NCBI GenBank assembly: GCA_013697245.1
Contig: JACCXH010000015.1
Location: 1 to 64,000 of the forward strand
DNA from: Bacteroidota bacterium
GTDB lineage: Bacteria > Bacteroidota > Bacteroidia > B-17B0 > Aurantibacillaceae
DNA: 64,000 nucleotides
Direction: 5' to 3'
This document shows positions 44,320 to 51,000 of this stretch, piece by piece. The translations under genes were made by a program, and so were the position numbers. Within the stretch, counting starts at the first letter, position 1. Every line of letters starts with the position of its first letter. The notes below the pieces were generated by a model. It did not search any database and had not been told where the DNA came from. It saw only the letters and a list, made by a program, of their open reading frames with translations.

Positions 44320-45810
44320 ATGAAAAAAATCTTACTTGCTTTAACCGTATTTACAGGGTTTACAGCTTCTTCTACTTTTGCCCAAGCCGTAGCTAACTTT
44401 AAAACCTACAAAACACAGCCAACAGGTAACTTCGATGCCCGCAACTTATTGCAAACATTGGTGGGCGAAGGTGTAGTGCTAAAAAGTTTTTCCATTACCA
44501 AAGCCTCGTCTGACGAAGCTTTTGGTTTTTTTGAGGATAAAAAAGCCGTTTTGGGTATGAAAAAAGGCCTGATTATGACAACGGGCGGCATTAACGGACT
44601 TTGCTCCGGCAATACTTCCGTAGGTATGTCCAATTACACACACGATAAAATGGAGAGTAGGGGTAAAACAGTTGTTTCTGATAATACCAGCGTTGATCTT
44701 GAAAAAATATTGCACGGACAAAAAACGTTTGATGCCTGCGTGATAGAATTAGATATTGTACCAACAGCAGATACTTTAAGTTTTAATTATGTTTTTGGTT
44801 CCGAAGAGTATGATGAATATGTTGGTTCGCAATACAACGATGCTTTTGCTTTTTTTATTAGCGGTAAAGGAATTACCGGCGATAAAAATTTAGCGGTAGT
44901 TCCAAATTCAGATATCCCGGTAAGTGTTAACTCTATTAATGGTGGCGGTACAAGATATTCGCGCACGGTGCCATCCAACCCAACTTATTTTGTAAGCAAT
45001 GTGGCAGGAAATGTAGCAATAGAATACGATGGTTTAACGAAACTGATGGAGATCCGCCAACCGGTTACGCCTTACGAAACTTACCATTTAAAAATGTGCA
45101 TTGCCGATGTAAGCGACGATTCTTTTGACAGTGGTGTTTTTATTGAAGGCCAAAGTTTTGTATCCTACGAAAAAAGTTACAATGTATTATATGGTACCAA
45201 TAGTTCTGAAATTGATAAAGGATATAAAACATTGTTGGATAATTTAGCGAAGTTGTATAAAGATAATACCAAAGGAAAGATCCTAATTACCGGTCATACC
45301 GATAATCAAGGTTCAGAAGAATTGAACCAGCAATTATCCTGCACACGTGCAAATGGTGTGGTAGATTATTTAAAATTAAAAGGCGTAGATCCTTCGCGTA
45401 TTGTTATGAATTGTAAAGGCGAAACAATGCCACGCGCAACCAACGAGACGGAAGAAGGACAGTTTTTGAACCGTCGTGTACAAATAAAGATCAGCGGTTC
45501 GAACGAAGAATACGCTAAGAAAAAAAATGAAGGAACCATCGCAGAAGAGCAATCAAAATTATTGACCAACTATCCAAACCCTTTTGCAACTAGCACAACT
45601 ATTGAGGCATTTTTGTTAGACGATGTAAAAAATGCGCAGGTCCTTATTTATGATATGACGGGTAAAATGATAAAAACAATTTATTTGCTAGAGCGTGGTA
45701 AAACGAGTACTACTTTCGACGGACAAAATTTAACCAACGGCACTTACCCTGCCACTTTAATTGTAGATGGTAAACCTGCAGGAAGTATTAAATTAGTTGT
45801 TGCGCACTAG
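44320..45810 (+). CDS. choice-of-anchor L / OmpA / T9SS fusion protein
   Basis: About 496 residues from the ATG at 44320, giving a normal signal peptide (MKKILLALTVFTGFTASSTFAQ); a GTG at 44263 would extend it. Domain order is a choice-of-anchor L domain (about 30-270, with GLIMTTGGINGLCSG, FNYVFGSEEYDEYVGSQYNDAFAFFISG and CIADVSDDSFDSGVFIEG), an OmpA-like peptidoglycan-binding domain (about 295-405, with ITGHTDNQGSEELNQQLSC and NRRVQIKI) and a C-terminal type A T9SS sorting domain (about 418-496, NYPNPFATSTTIEAF). Carrying both OmpA and T9SS modules in one chain is unusual. It could tether the cell surface to the wall. Confidence 0.88.
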   Translation: MKKILLALTVFTGFTASSTFAQAVANFKTYKTQPTGNFDARNLLQTLVGEGVVLKSFSITKASSDEAFGFFEDKKAVLGMKKGLIMTTGGINGLCSGNTSVGMSNYTHDKMESRGKTVVSDNTSVDLEKILHGQKTFDACVIELDIVPTADTLSFNYVFGSEEYDEYVGSQYNDAFAFFISGKGITGDKNLAVVPNSDIPVSVNSINGGGTRYSRTVPSNPTYFVSNVAGNVAIEYDGLTKLMEIRQPVTPYETYHLKMCIADVSDDSFDSGVFIEGQSFVSYEKSYNVLYGTNSSEIDKGYKTLLDNLAKLYKDNTKGKILITGHTDNQGSEELNQQLSCTRANGVVDYLKLKGVDPSRIVMNCKGETMPRATNETEEGQFLNRRVQIKISGSNEEYAKKKNEGTIAEEQSKLLTNYPNPFATSTTIEAFLLDDVKNAQVLIYDMTGKMIKTIYLLERGKTSTTFDGQNLTNGTYPATLIVDGKPAGSIKLVVAH

Positions 45811-45815
45811 GTGCA

Positions 45816-46055
45816 ACCGCGTAAGCACACAAAGTATATCGGCCTTTTAAAATTTTGCGTAAAAAATCTTCTTCTTCGAAAGGGTAGGAGTGTGTGAAGA
45901 TGATTTTGGCTGTTCGCGAAGCGCTTAAATCATCTGGCTTGAAGAAGAAAGATTTTTAGCGAAAGTTTAATAAAGCCTTGATTTTTGCTCCACTTTTTAT
46001 CAAGAAAAAGTGGATTGAAGATTTTTTATAAAGATCACGCCTTTCTTTTTCCTTG
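45816..46055 (+). repeat. structured repeat A, copy 2
   Basis: The long hairpin spans 45841-45977. The inner arms are CTTCTTC / GAAGAAG extended by AAAAA/TTTTT, so they pair with sequences unlike copy 1. The same inner stem GATGATTT/AAATCATC (45898-45933) and GCG-rich apex are present. A second hairpin CCACTTTTT/AAAAAGTGG follows. It starts about 5 nt after the OmpA-fusion stop codon. Confidence 0.85.
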
Positions 46056-46056
46056 A

Positions 46057-46084
46057 TGACGGCAATGCAAAGCATTGAGCGAGC
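46057..46084. repeat. small hairpin, inverted copy of 47512-47537
   Basis: The segment contains CAATGCAAAGCATTG, a 6-bp stem. Read in reverse it matches 47512-47537 almost exactly (CTCAATGCTTTGCATTG then CCGTCA or ACGTCA). The element occurs in opposite orientation at the two A-repeat copies. Confidence 0.6.
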
Positions 46085-46100
46085 TAGTGTGTATGATAAA

Positions 46101-46312
46101 CAAAAAATCAAGACTGCAAAGAAATTCCTTGATTTGATCTTTTAATTTTTTTGGAATCGCCCTGAATTTAGCTTCTTTGGAAATAAAAACTAGTCAGGCT
46201 CAATGTAATTTTAAAATGGTATTATGCCAAAATGCACAACTTAATTTACATTTTAAAATTACCGGTGATTAAAAAATTAAAACACAAATCCTACAGAATT
46301 TCTTTGAGGCCG
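46101..46312 (+). repeat. structured repeat B, copy 1
   Basis: Shared with 49300-49510. It begins with a hairpin AATCAAG...CTTGATT around TGCAAAGAAATTC. It then has TTTAATTTTTTTG, a variable middle, and a perfect 14-bp inverted repeat GTAATTTTAAAATG (46205-46218) / CATTTTAAAATTAC (46249-46262), followed by a conserved tail TTAAAACACAAATC and ACAGAATTTCTTTGAGGCCG. It lies after A copy 2 here. Confidence 0.8.
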
Positions 46313-46406
46313 TTATACTGTATTTGCTTGCGCATAAATGAACATAGCTTAATGGCCAAACTGGTATAAAATTTTCATAGTTATTATGAACTTAAAATAT
46401 AATATC

Positions 46407-46958
46407 ATGGAAAAGAAATTAAGTGGGAAAAAAATTGCCATAATTGTTACAGATGGCTTTGAGCAATCAGAATTTGAAAAACCAAAGCAAGCCCTTGAGG
46501 AACAAGGCGCTAAAATAGATGTGATCTCTTTAGAAAAAGGAAAAATAAAAGCCTGGAAGGACAAGAACTGGGGAGATGAATTTGAAGTTACCGCAACAAT
46601 TGAGGAAGTAGAAAGTGGAGATTATGACGCACTTGTTTTACCGGGTGGCGTTATGAACCCCGATAAATTACGTGTAAATAATAATGTAGTGGATTTTGTT
46701 GCCGACTTTTTAGACGAAGGCAAACCTATTGCCGCAATTTGTCACGGACCATGGACATTGATCGAAACGCATAATATTGAAGGCCGTAGAATGACCTCTT
46801 TTCCCTCTATTAAAACCGACCTTATAAATGCCGGTGTAAAATGGGTAGATGAAGAGGTTGTTGTAGACGAAGGTTTGGTTACCAGCCGCAGCCCAAAAGA
46901 TCTGCCTGCTTTTTGCAAAAAAATGATAGAAGAATTTGCCGAAGGCGTACATCACTAA
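46407..46958 (+). CDS. DJ-1/PfpI family (GATase1-like) protein
   Basis: About 183 residues from the ATG at 46407 (MEKKLSGKKIAIIV); an upstream in-frame ATG at 46386 adds a short tail. Motifs are ALVLPGGVMNPDKLR, the nucleophile elbow AICHGPWTLIE with the reactive Cys, and TSFPSIKTDLINAGVKWVDEEVVVDEGLVTSRSPKDLPAFCKKM. This pattern matches YhbO/PfpI-type stress proteins that act on glyoxal-derived damage or as chaperone/protease-like hydrolases. It is followed 11 nt later by a small lipoprotein, probably in the same transcript. It is flanked by repeats on both sides. Confidence 0.92.
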   Translation: MEKKLSGKKIAIIVTDGFEQSEFEKPKQALEEQGAKIDVISLEKGKIKAWKDKNWGDEFEVTATIEEVESGDYDALVLPGGVMNPDKLRVNNNVVDFVADFLDEGKPIAAICHGPWTLIETHNIEGRRMTSFPSIKTDLINAGVKWVDEEVVVDEGLVTSRSPKDLPAFCKKMIEEFAEGVHH

Positions 46959-46969
46959 AATTTTAAAAC

Positions 46970-47182
46970 ATGAAGACAAAAATAATTTATATCGTACCAA
47001 TTGCGGTATTTATTTCAGTAATAGTTGCCTGTAGCTCTAATGGTAATACGGGTAATGGCGCCGCCGATACCGGAATAAAAGTAGGTTCAGGCGTTTCAGA
47101 TTCATTGGATCCTGAAAAAGGAACTTATGATACCAGTACTACGCCCAGGGAAAGTAAAAAAGATGTGAGCGTACATCATTAA
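46970..47182 (+). CDS. small lipoprotein
   Basis: A 70-residue lipoprotein: signal peptide with lipobox VIVAC (Cys22) and then a low-complexity Gly/Asn/Ser/Asp-rich mature part ending KDVSVHH. It is predicted to sit at the membrane; the mature region looks unstructured. It lies directly after the DJ-1 gene. No family recognised. Confidence 0.7.
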   Translation: MKTKIIYIVPIAVFISVIVACSSNGNTGNGAADTGIKVGSGVSDSLDPEKGTYDTSTTPRESKKDVSVHH

Positions 47183-47243
47183 AAAGCCTTGATTTTTGCT
47201 CTAATTTTATCAAGAAAAAAGGGATTGATGATTTTTTATAATG
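47183..47243 (+). repeat. partial repeat A (second hairpin module only)
   Basis: Begins AAAAAGCCTTGATTTTTGCT right after the lipoprotein stop. It keeps only the second-hairpin part of repeat A, with mutated arms (CTAATTTTATC/AAGAAAAAAGGG), followed by TTGATGATTTTTTATAATGAT. A truncated or decayed copy. Confidence 0.65.
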
Positions 47244-47262
47244 ATTCTAGGGTGGTTTGCTT

Positions 47263-47495
47263 GGCGCGTAAGCAAACCAAGTGTTACGGCCTTTTAAAAT
47301 TTTGCGTAAAAAATCTTCTTCTTCAAAAGGGTAGGCGTGCGCGAAGATGATTTTGGCTGTTCGCGAAGCGCTTAAATCATCTGGCTTGAAGAAGAAAGAT
47401 TTTTAGCGAAAGTTTAATAAAGCCTTGATTTTTTGGTTACTTTTTGATCAAGCAAAAAGTGACGGCGGGAAATGCGTTCAGAAATTGATTTTTTG
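47263..47495 (+). repeat. structured repeat A, copy 3
   Basis: Closest to copy 2 (inner arms CTTCTTC/GAAGAAG, same apex). The second hairpin differs: GGTTACTTTTTG pairs imperfectly with GCAAAAAGTGACGGC around ATCAA. The 3' tail GGGAAATGCGTTCAGAAATTGA matches the tail of copy 1. It lies between the small lipoprotein and the 47568 gene. Confidence 0.85.
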
Positions 47496-47511
47496 ATTCT
47501 TTCGCAAAAGC

Positions 47512-47537
47512 CCGCTCAATGCTTTGCATTGACGTCA
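47512..47537. repeat. small hairpin, inverted copy of 46057-46084
   Basis: CTCAATGCTTTGCATTGACGTCA: a 6-bp stem with TTT loop, the reverse complement (one mismatch) of the hairpin at 46057-46084. Confidence 0.6.
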
Positions 47538-47567
47538 TTAATCAAAAATTGAGGTGAAAATTAAAAA

Positions 47568-47753
47568 CTAAAACTTACCAAAGATCTCTAGGATCTCTGT
47601 TTGATACTCATTACCAAAAGTAGCTAAACACCAAACCTTTAAAAGTGTTTTTTCATCGGGCTTAACCCAATTAATGGCTTTGGTTAATTCTTTACAAAAA
47701 AGTGTTCTATCAAAACTTACTTTTTCTAAAACTGTTTTACTAAACTCGAACAT
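47568..47753 (-). CDS. small conserved-looking hypothetical protein
   Basis: From the ATG at 47753 it encodes 61 residues, MFEFSKTVLEKVSFDRTLFC and KELTKAINWVKPDEKTLL and KVWCLATFGNEYQTEILEIFGKF. The longer frame from 47786 adds a stretch that looks like intergenic translation. It is a compact helical protein with FxKTVLxKVSFD, a pattern I recall from other Bacteroidota, but I cannot name a function. It is on the opposite strand to the repeat copies around it. Confidence 0.65.
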   Translation of the reverse strand: MFEFSKTVLEKVSFDRTLFCKELTKAINWVKPDEKTLLKVWCLATFGNEYQTEILEIFGKF

Positions 47754-47925
47754 AAGTGATAATACTGGTAATAAATTATAACGCAAATGTAAATGCTTTA
47801 TTGTGTGACTTATTACTATTTAAGTTTTGTTAACAAATGCTTAATATTAAAAAAAGAAAAGCTTGCCTTTTAGAGTGTTTGGTTACCACTTGTAATTACA
47901 ATTTTTTATATAAAGAGAACTTGAT

Positions 47926-48155
47926 TTAATCAATTTTGCAGGGAATAGAGGCAATAAGAACATCATTGCTATAAGTATCAGTTTTTTTCTTTTTGCCGTT
48001 CACTTCAAATTCTTCCATTGTAATTCTTTTGTTTCCGAAAAAACTACCGAACCTGTATGGTTTTTGCAAGAATAGGTTTTTGATTTTTTGCATGAACCAA
48101 TACTCAAGCTAACTAGAAATAACCATAAAATTGTTTTTTCTTTTTTTTTGATAAT
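47926..48155 (-). pseudogene. frameshifted small lipoprotein
   Basis: On the minus strand the frame beginning ATT ATC AAA AAA (48155) encodes a signal peptide and lipobox (KTILWLFLVSLSIGSCKK). It stops after NLK. One frame over, the continuation reads PYRFGSFFGNKRITMEEFEVNG and then KKKKTDTYSNDVLIASIPCKID to a stop at 47926. Adding one A to the A5 run just after SC would join them into one 75-residue lipoprotein. Either the gene is broken, or the read has a homopolymer error. The start codon would be ATT or ATC. Confidence 0.6.
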
Positions 48156-48179
48156 TTAAGTAAAATAAATAAATGATCG

Positions 48180-49124
48180 TTAAACCAACTCTCTCCAAAA
48201 ACCCATTCTAACATTTGGGTATTGCGTAAGGTCATAAGAATTTAGAGACTTATATTCTAATACGCGGCTATCAAAATAGTTTTGATCAATGCCGGGGTAA
48301 TCAATACCATCATCTTGCTCCAGCAAATTAAGATCATCAGAAATAAGGTGCACCATTAGTTCGGCGCAGTTTTTATCGTTAGCAATAAAATTTTTAAAAA
48401 AGCGGTTAAGCCTTTTGTGTTTATGATTTATTTCCAGTTTAGCGGCGGCATCTAAAAAACCCGATTGCGGTATGGGGCCATAATGGCTACATTCTAAAAT
48501 ATTTGGCGCTAAGATCTTTATTTCAAAATTACTGTAGTAATTGTTTATCTCCCTTCCAAACTTTCTTACCTCGCGTAATTTTTTTAAGGGCACGTAACGC
48601 AGCAGCATAATATCAAGCACGGTGCGAAAGGTACAATCTTTACCACCGGGGCTGAGGTTAATAGAGCGTATAGGCAATTTAAGATCTTCTGCCACTTTTA
48701 AATATACTTTAAATAAACCGGCTGTTGTTGTTAAGGTAGTGTGGTGGCAACTTAAATTAGAAACAGGTATGCCATTGTCTAAAAATACCTGCACCTGTGC
48801 TTTTAATTCTTTTTCTAAAAGTTTTGGCACGGCTTCAATGGCATTAATATTTAAATTACTAAAGGGCCTAAACGTATTTCCGTAACAAAAGGCATCGTTA
48901 TTTTGTACTGTTAGTGCATTACCCGATGAGATGGTTAAATGGCAACCAATATCTGCTTTGGTACCAAACTCGGCAATAAGTTCTTTTACATTTTTAACCG
49001 AATCTTTATAATTAGCAATGCAGGCAACAGAATTTACTTTGTTGTTGCGAATGGCATCTTTTACACCTTGGTTAATAGACGGAAAAACACCAAAGTCATC
49101 AGCAGTAACAATTAGATTTTTCAT
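48180..49124 (-). CDS. YdjC/ChbG-type carbohydrate deacetylase
   Basis: A 314-residue YdjC-like (ChbG/HpnK) protein, a metal-dependent TIM-barrel enzyme removing acetyl groups from N-acetylated sugars. Metal-binding elements are IVTADDFGVFPSINQGV (with the DD pair), DIGCHLTISSG with a His, and SCHHTTLT. C-terminal elements are HYGPIPQSGFLDAAAKLEI and CAELMVHLIS ... YPGIDQNYFDSRVLEYKSL. Length matches. It is isolated from other sugar genes, so the substrate is open (chitin-like oligosaccharide or polar lipid head group). Confidence 0.9.
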   Translation of the reverse strand: MKNLIVTADDFGVFPSINQGVKDAIRNNKVNSVACIANYKDSVKNVKELIAEFGTKADIGCHLTISSGNALTVQNNDAFCYGNTFRPFSNLNINAIEAVPKLLEKELKAQVQVFLDNGIPVSNLSCHHTTLTTTAGLFKVYLKVAEDLKLPIRSINLSPGGKDCTFRTVLDIMLLRYVPLKKLREVRKFGREINNYYSNFEIKILAPNILECSHYGPIPQSGFLDAAAKLEINHKHKRLNRFFKNFIANDKNCAELMVHLISDDLNLLEQDDGIDYPGIDQNYFDSRVLEYKSLNSYDLTQYPNVRMGFWRELV

Positions 49125-49299
49125 GACAAGATTTATGATATATAAAGATAAAAAATAATTTTATTTCCTTTTCCAGCTACCCAAAAAATAACCTCTTAAA
49201 AGGCTACAAGACTTATGGCACCCTCTCTAAAGGGGTTCAGATAATTTAAATTAATTTTTTTATAATTTTTCGCTTCAACTTTTTCTTGATAAAAAGTTG

Positions 49300-49510
49300 A
49301 TCAAAAATCAAGGCTGCAAAGAAATTCCTTGATTTGATGTTTTAATTTTTTTGCGTCGCCTACGAACTCGCTCATTCTTCGCTCAAACAACGTAGGCCCA
49401 AATGTAATTTTAAAATGGGATCGCGCTCAAATGACTACTTACCATATATTTTAAAATTACCGGTGGTTAAAAAATTAAAACACAAATCATACAGAATTTC
49501 TTTGAGGCCG
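49300..49510 (+). repeat. structured repeat B, copy 2
   Basis: Second copy of repeat B. It has the same opening hairpin AATCAAGG...CCTTGATT. The inverted repeat GTAATTTTAAAAT / ATTTTAAAATTAC (13 bp) is kept, with a different middle. The tail ACAGAATTTCTTTGAGGCCG is identical. Here B is followed by A, the opposite order to 45.8-46.3 kb. Confidence 0.8.
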
Positions 49511-49526
49511 ACTAGCAATGTATAAT

Positions 49527-49737
49527 GCCGCGCAAGCACGCATCGGTTTAGGGCCTCATAAGATTTTGCGTAAAAATTCATTATAGATCAAAAGCGTAGG
49601 CTTGTGCAAAAGATGATTTTTGCATCTCGCGAAGCGCTTAAAATCATCAGGCTTGATCTGTGATGAATTTTAGCAAAATATTATGAAAGCCTTGAATTTT
49701 TTGCTTACTTTTTTGTTCAAGCAAAAAAGTGAGGCCA
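49527..49737 (+). repeat. structured repeat A, copy 4
   Basis: Long hairpin 49552-49691. The inner arms AAAATTCATTATAGATCAA and TTGATCTGTGATGAATTTT pair over 19 positions (two G-T), a sequence unlike copies 1-3. Inner stem and GCG-rich apex are conserved, with one extra A. The second hairpin is CTTACTTTTTTG/CAAAAAAGTGAG. It lies between YdjC and AlkC. Confidence 0.85.
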
Positions 49738-49744
49738 AAATGAA

Positions 49745-49764
49745 TAAAAAAGATCTCGTTGAGA
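49745..49764 (-). terminator. terminator after alkC
   Basis: On the minus strand ATCTC, loop AAC, GAGAT, then CTTTTTTA. It starts 14 nt beyond the AlkC stop codon and abuts repeat A copy 4. Confidence 0.55.
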
Positions 49765-49777
49765 TTATTACAGTTTA

Positions 49778-50860
49778 TTATATACTTAATTTAAACGCAA
49801 GCTTTGCAAGCACTTTCCCATTCACTTGTATCTCCAACAAATGTTCTCCTGAAAAATGTTTGCGGGTTGTAAAATCTTTTATCATTTGTTTTTTTGAGAT
49901 GCTTATTTTTTCTTTTGCTTTTAATTCTAGTTCTTTTAATTTAAAAACTTTGGCAGAAAGCTCTTTCCCTTTTTTTTGGTAATGAATAATATAATCAACT
50001 ACCAATTTTTGTTTTATATTTTTTTCTGAGATCAAGTCAAACTCAAATTCTAAATTAGTTCCCAATTTTATTTTTGGTTTAAGGATCTTAAAATTTTGAA
50101 TTTTTATTTTTGGGTTTTTTTCAAAATCAAACAGCGCTAATGAACTGGCATTACCTTTTTTTATCAAACTGCGGCTGGCATGTTTCACGATCCAGGCAGT
50201 GTGCGCATTGCTTTTATCCCAGCTTTTTAAAACCCGCAGCATAAAATCGGTATTATCTTTTGAATGATCGTTTAAATGATTGGCCACTGATTTACGCACG
50301 TACAATTCATCATCTGTTTTTAAAATTTCTAAAATACCTTGCGTGCTTTTTGGGTTCTTAATTACTTCGTCTAGTTTAAAAGACCAGGGTAAGCGTGGGC
50401 GACTACCTTCTGAAGCTAAACGACGCACATCGGCATTTTTATCTTTGGCCCAAACATGCATTACTTTAATGGTACGATTAAAATCACGTTTTAAAAATTC
50501 GCGAATAGCAAATTCAGAAGAACCAAACTGTGTAAAATATTTTAAAGCCTCTAAAGAGAGGTCAACGTTATCATGTCCGTAAACCCCAACAAGATCCGGA
50601 AACACCAAATTAGTATACCCTCTTTGAGTGGTTGGAATAACTTTGTAAAGTACTTCGATGGCTTTTTTATAATCGGCCGGTAAATGTTTTCTCAATATAT
50701 GCGATGTCTTGCGCATCCGTTCATTCAAAGAAAGTGGCTCCATATCTTTAGTCACTTCTTTTATAAATTTCGTGGCGCCAAAATTTTCATCTGCTTTACT
50801 AAATGCCAATGCCAATTCGTTGTAAAATTTTTTATTGAACATTTCTTTTAAGGGCTCCAT
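49778..50860 (-). CDS. alkC: AlkC-type DNA alkylation repair protein
   Basis: A 360-residue HEAT-repeat glycosylase-like protein. The N-terminal two-thirds form HEAT-type helices with the family stretch VRRLASEGSRPRLPW (about 150-164), TDDELYVRKSVANHLND and WIVKHASRSLIKKG. The C-terminal third (about 255-360) is beta-rich (LEFEFDLISEKN, VDYIIHYQKKGKELSAKVFKLKELELK), matching the Ig-like extension in some AlkC proteins. AlkC/AlkD enzymes excise 3-methyladenine-type lesions. Another alkylation-related gene (ATL) is at 10552. Confidence 0.82.
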   Translation of the reverse strand: MEPLKEMFNKKFYNELALAFSKADENFGATKFIKEVTKDMEPLSLNERMRKTSHILRKHLPADYKKAIEVLYKVIPTTQRGYTNLVFPDLVGVYGHDNVDLSLEALKYFTQFGSSEFAIREFLKRDFNRTIKVMHVWAKDKNADVRRLASEGSRPRLPWSFKLDEVIKNPKSTQGILEILKTDDELYVRKSVANHLNDHSKDNTDFMLRVLKSWDKSNAHTAWIVKHASRSLIKKGNASSLALFDFEKNPKIKIQNFKILKPKIKLGTNLEFEFDLISEKNIKQKLVVDYIIHYQKKGKELSAKVFKLKELELKAKEKISISKKQMIKDFTTRKHFSGEHLLEIQVNGKVLAKLAFKLSI

Positions 50861-50969
50861 AATGGGTTGATTTGTTATACGAATATACTAAATAATGAAA
50901 TTTAGTACGTAATAAAGCGTGTTATCTTAAAAAAAGAACTAATTTTTTTTGCTTAGCTTAAATTTATAA

Positions 50970-50987
50970 CTAAGTTTATAAACTTAG
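50970..50987. promoter_or_regulatory. 18-bp perfect palindrome upstream of PP2C gene
   Basis: CTAAGTTTATAAACTTAG is a perfect palindrome ending 13 nt before the TTG start at 51001. It contains TAAGTTTA, one mismatch from the -7 consensus. It may be an operator overlapping the promoter. Confidence 0.5.
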
Positions 50988-51000
50988 AACTAATTCAAAA

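Noticed and set aside
43838-49737. Repeat family A as an insertion sequence with its own transposase
   Set aside because: Copies are below 300 bp, have no ORF, no clear target duplications by eye, and no transposase is in the window.
49683-49982. 99-codon plus-strand frame starting in repeat A copy 4
   Set aside because: It starts within the second hairpin of the repeat and runs antisense into alkC.
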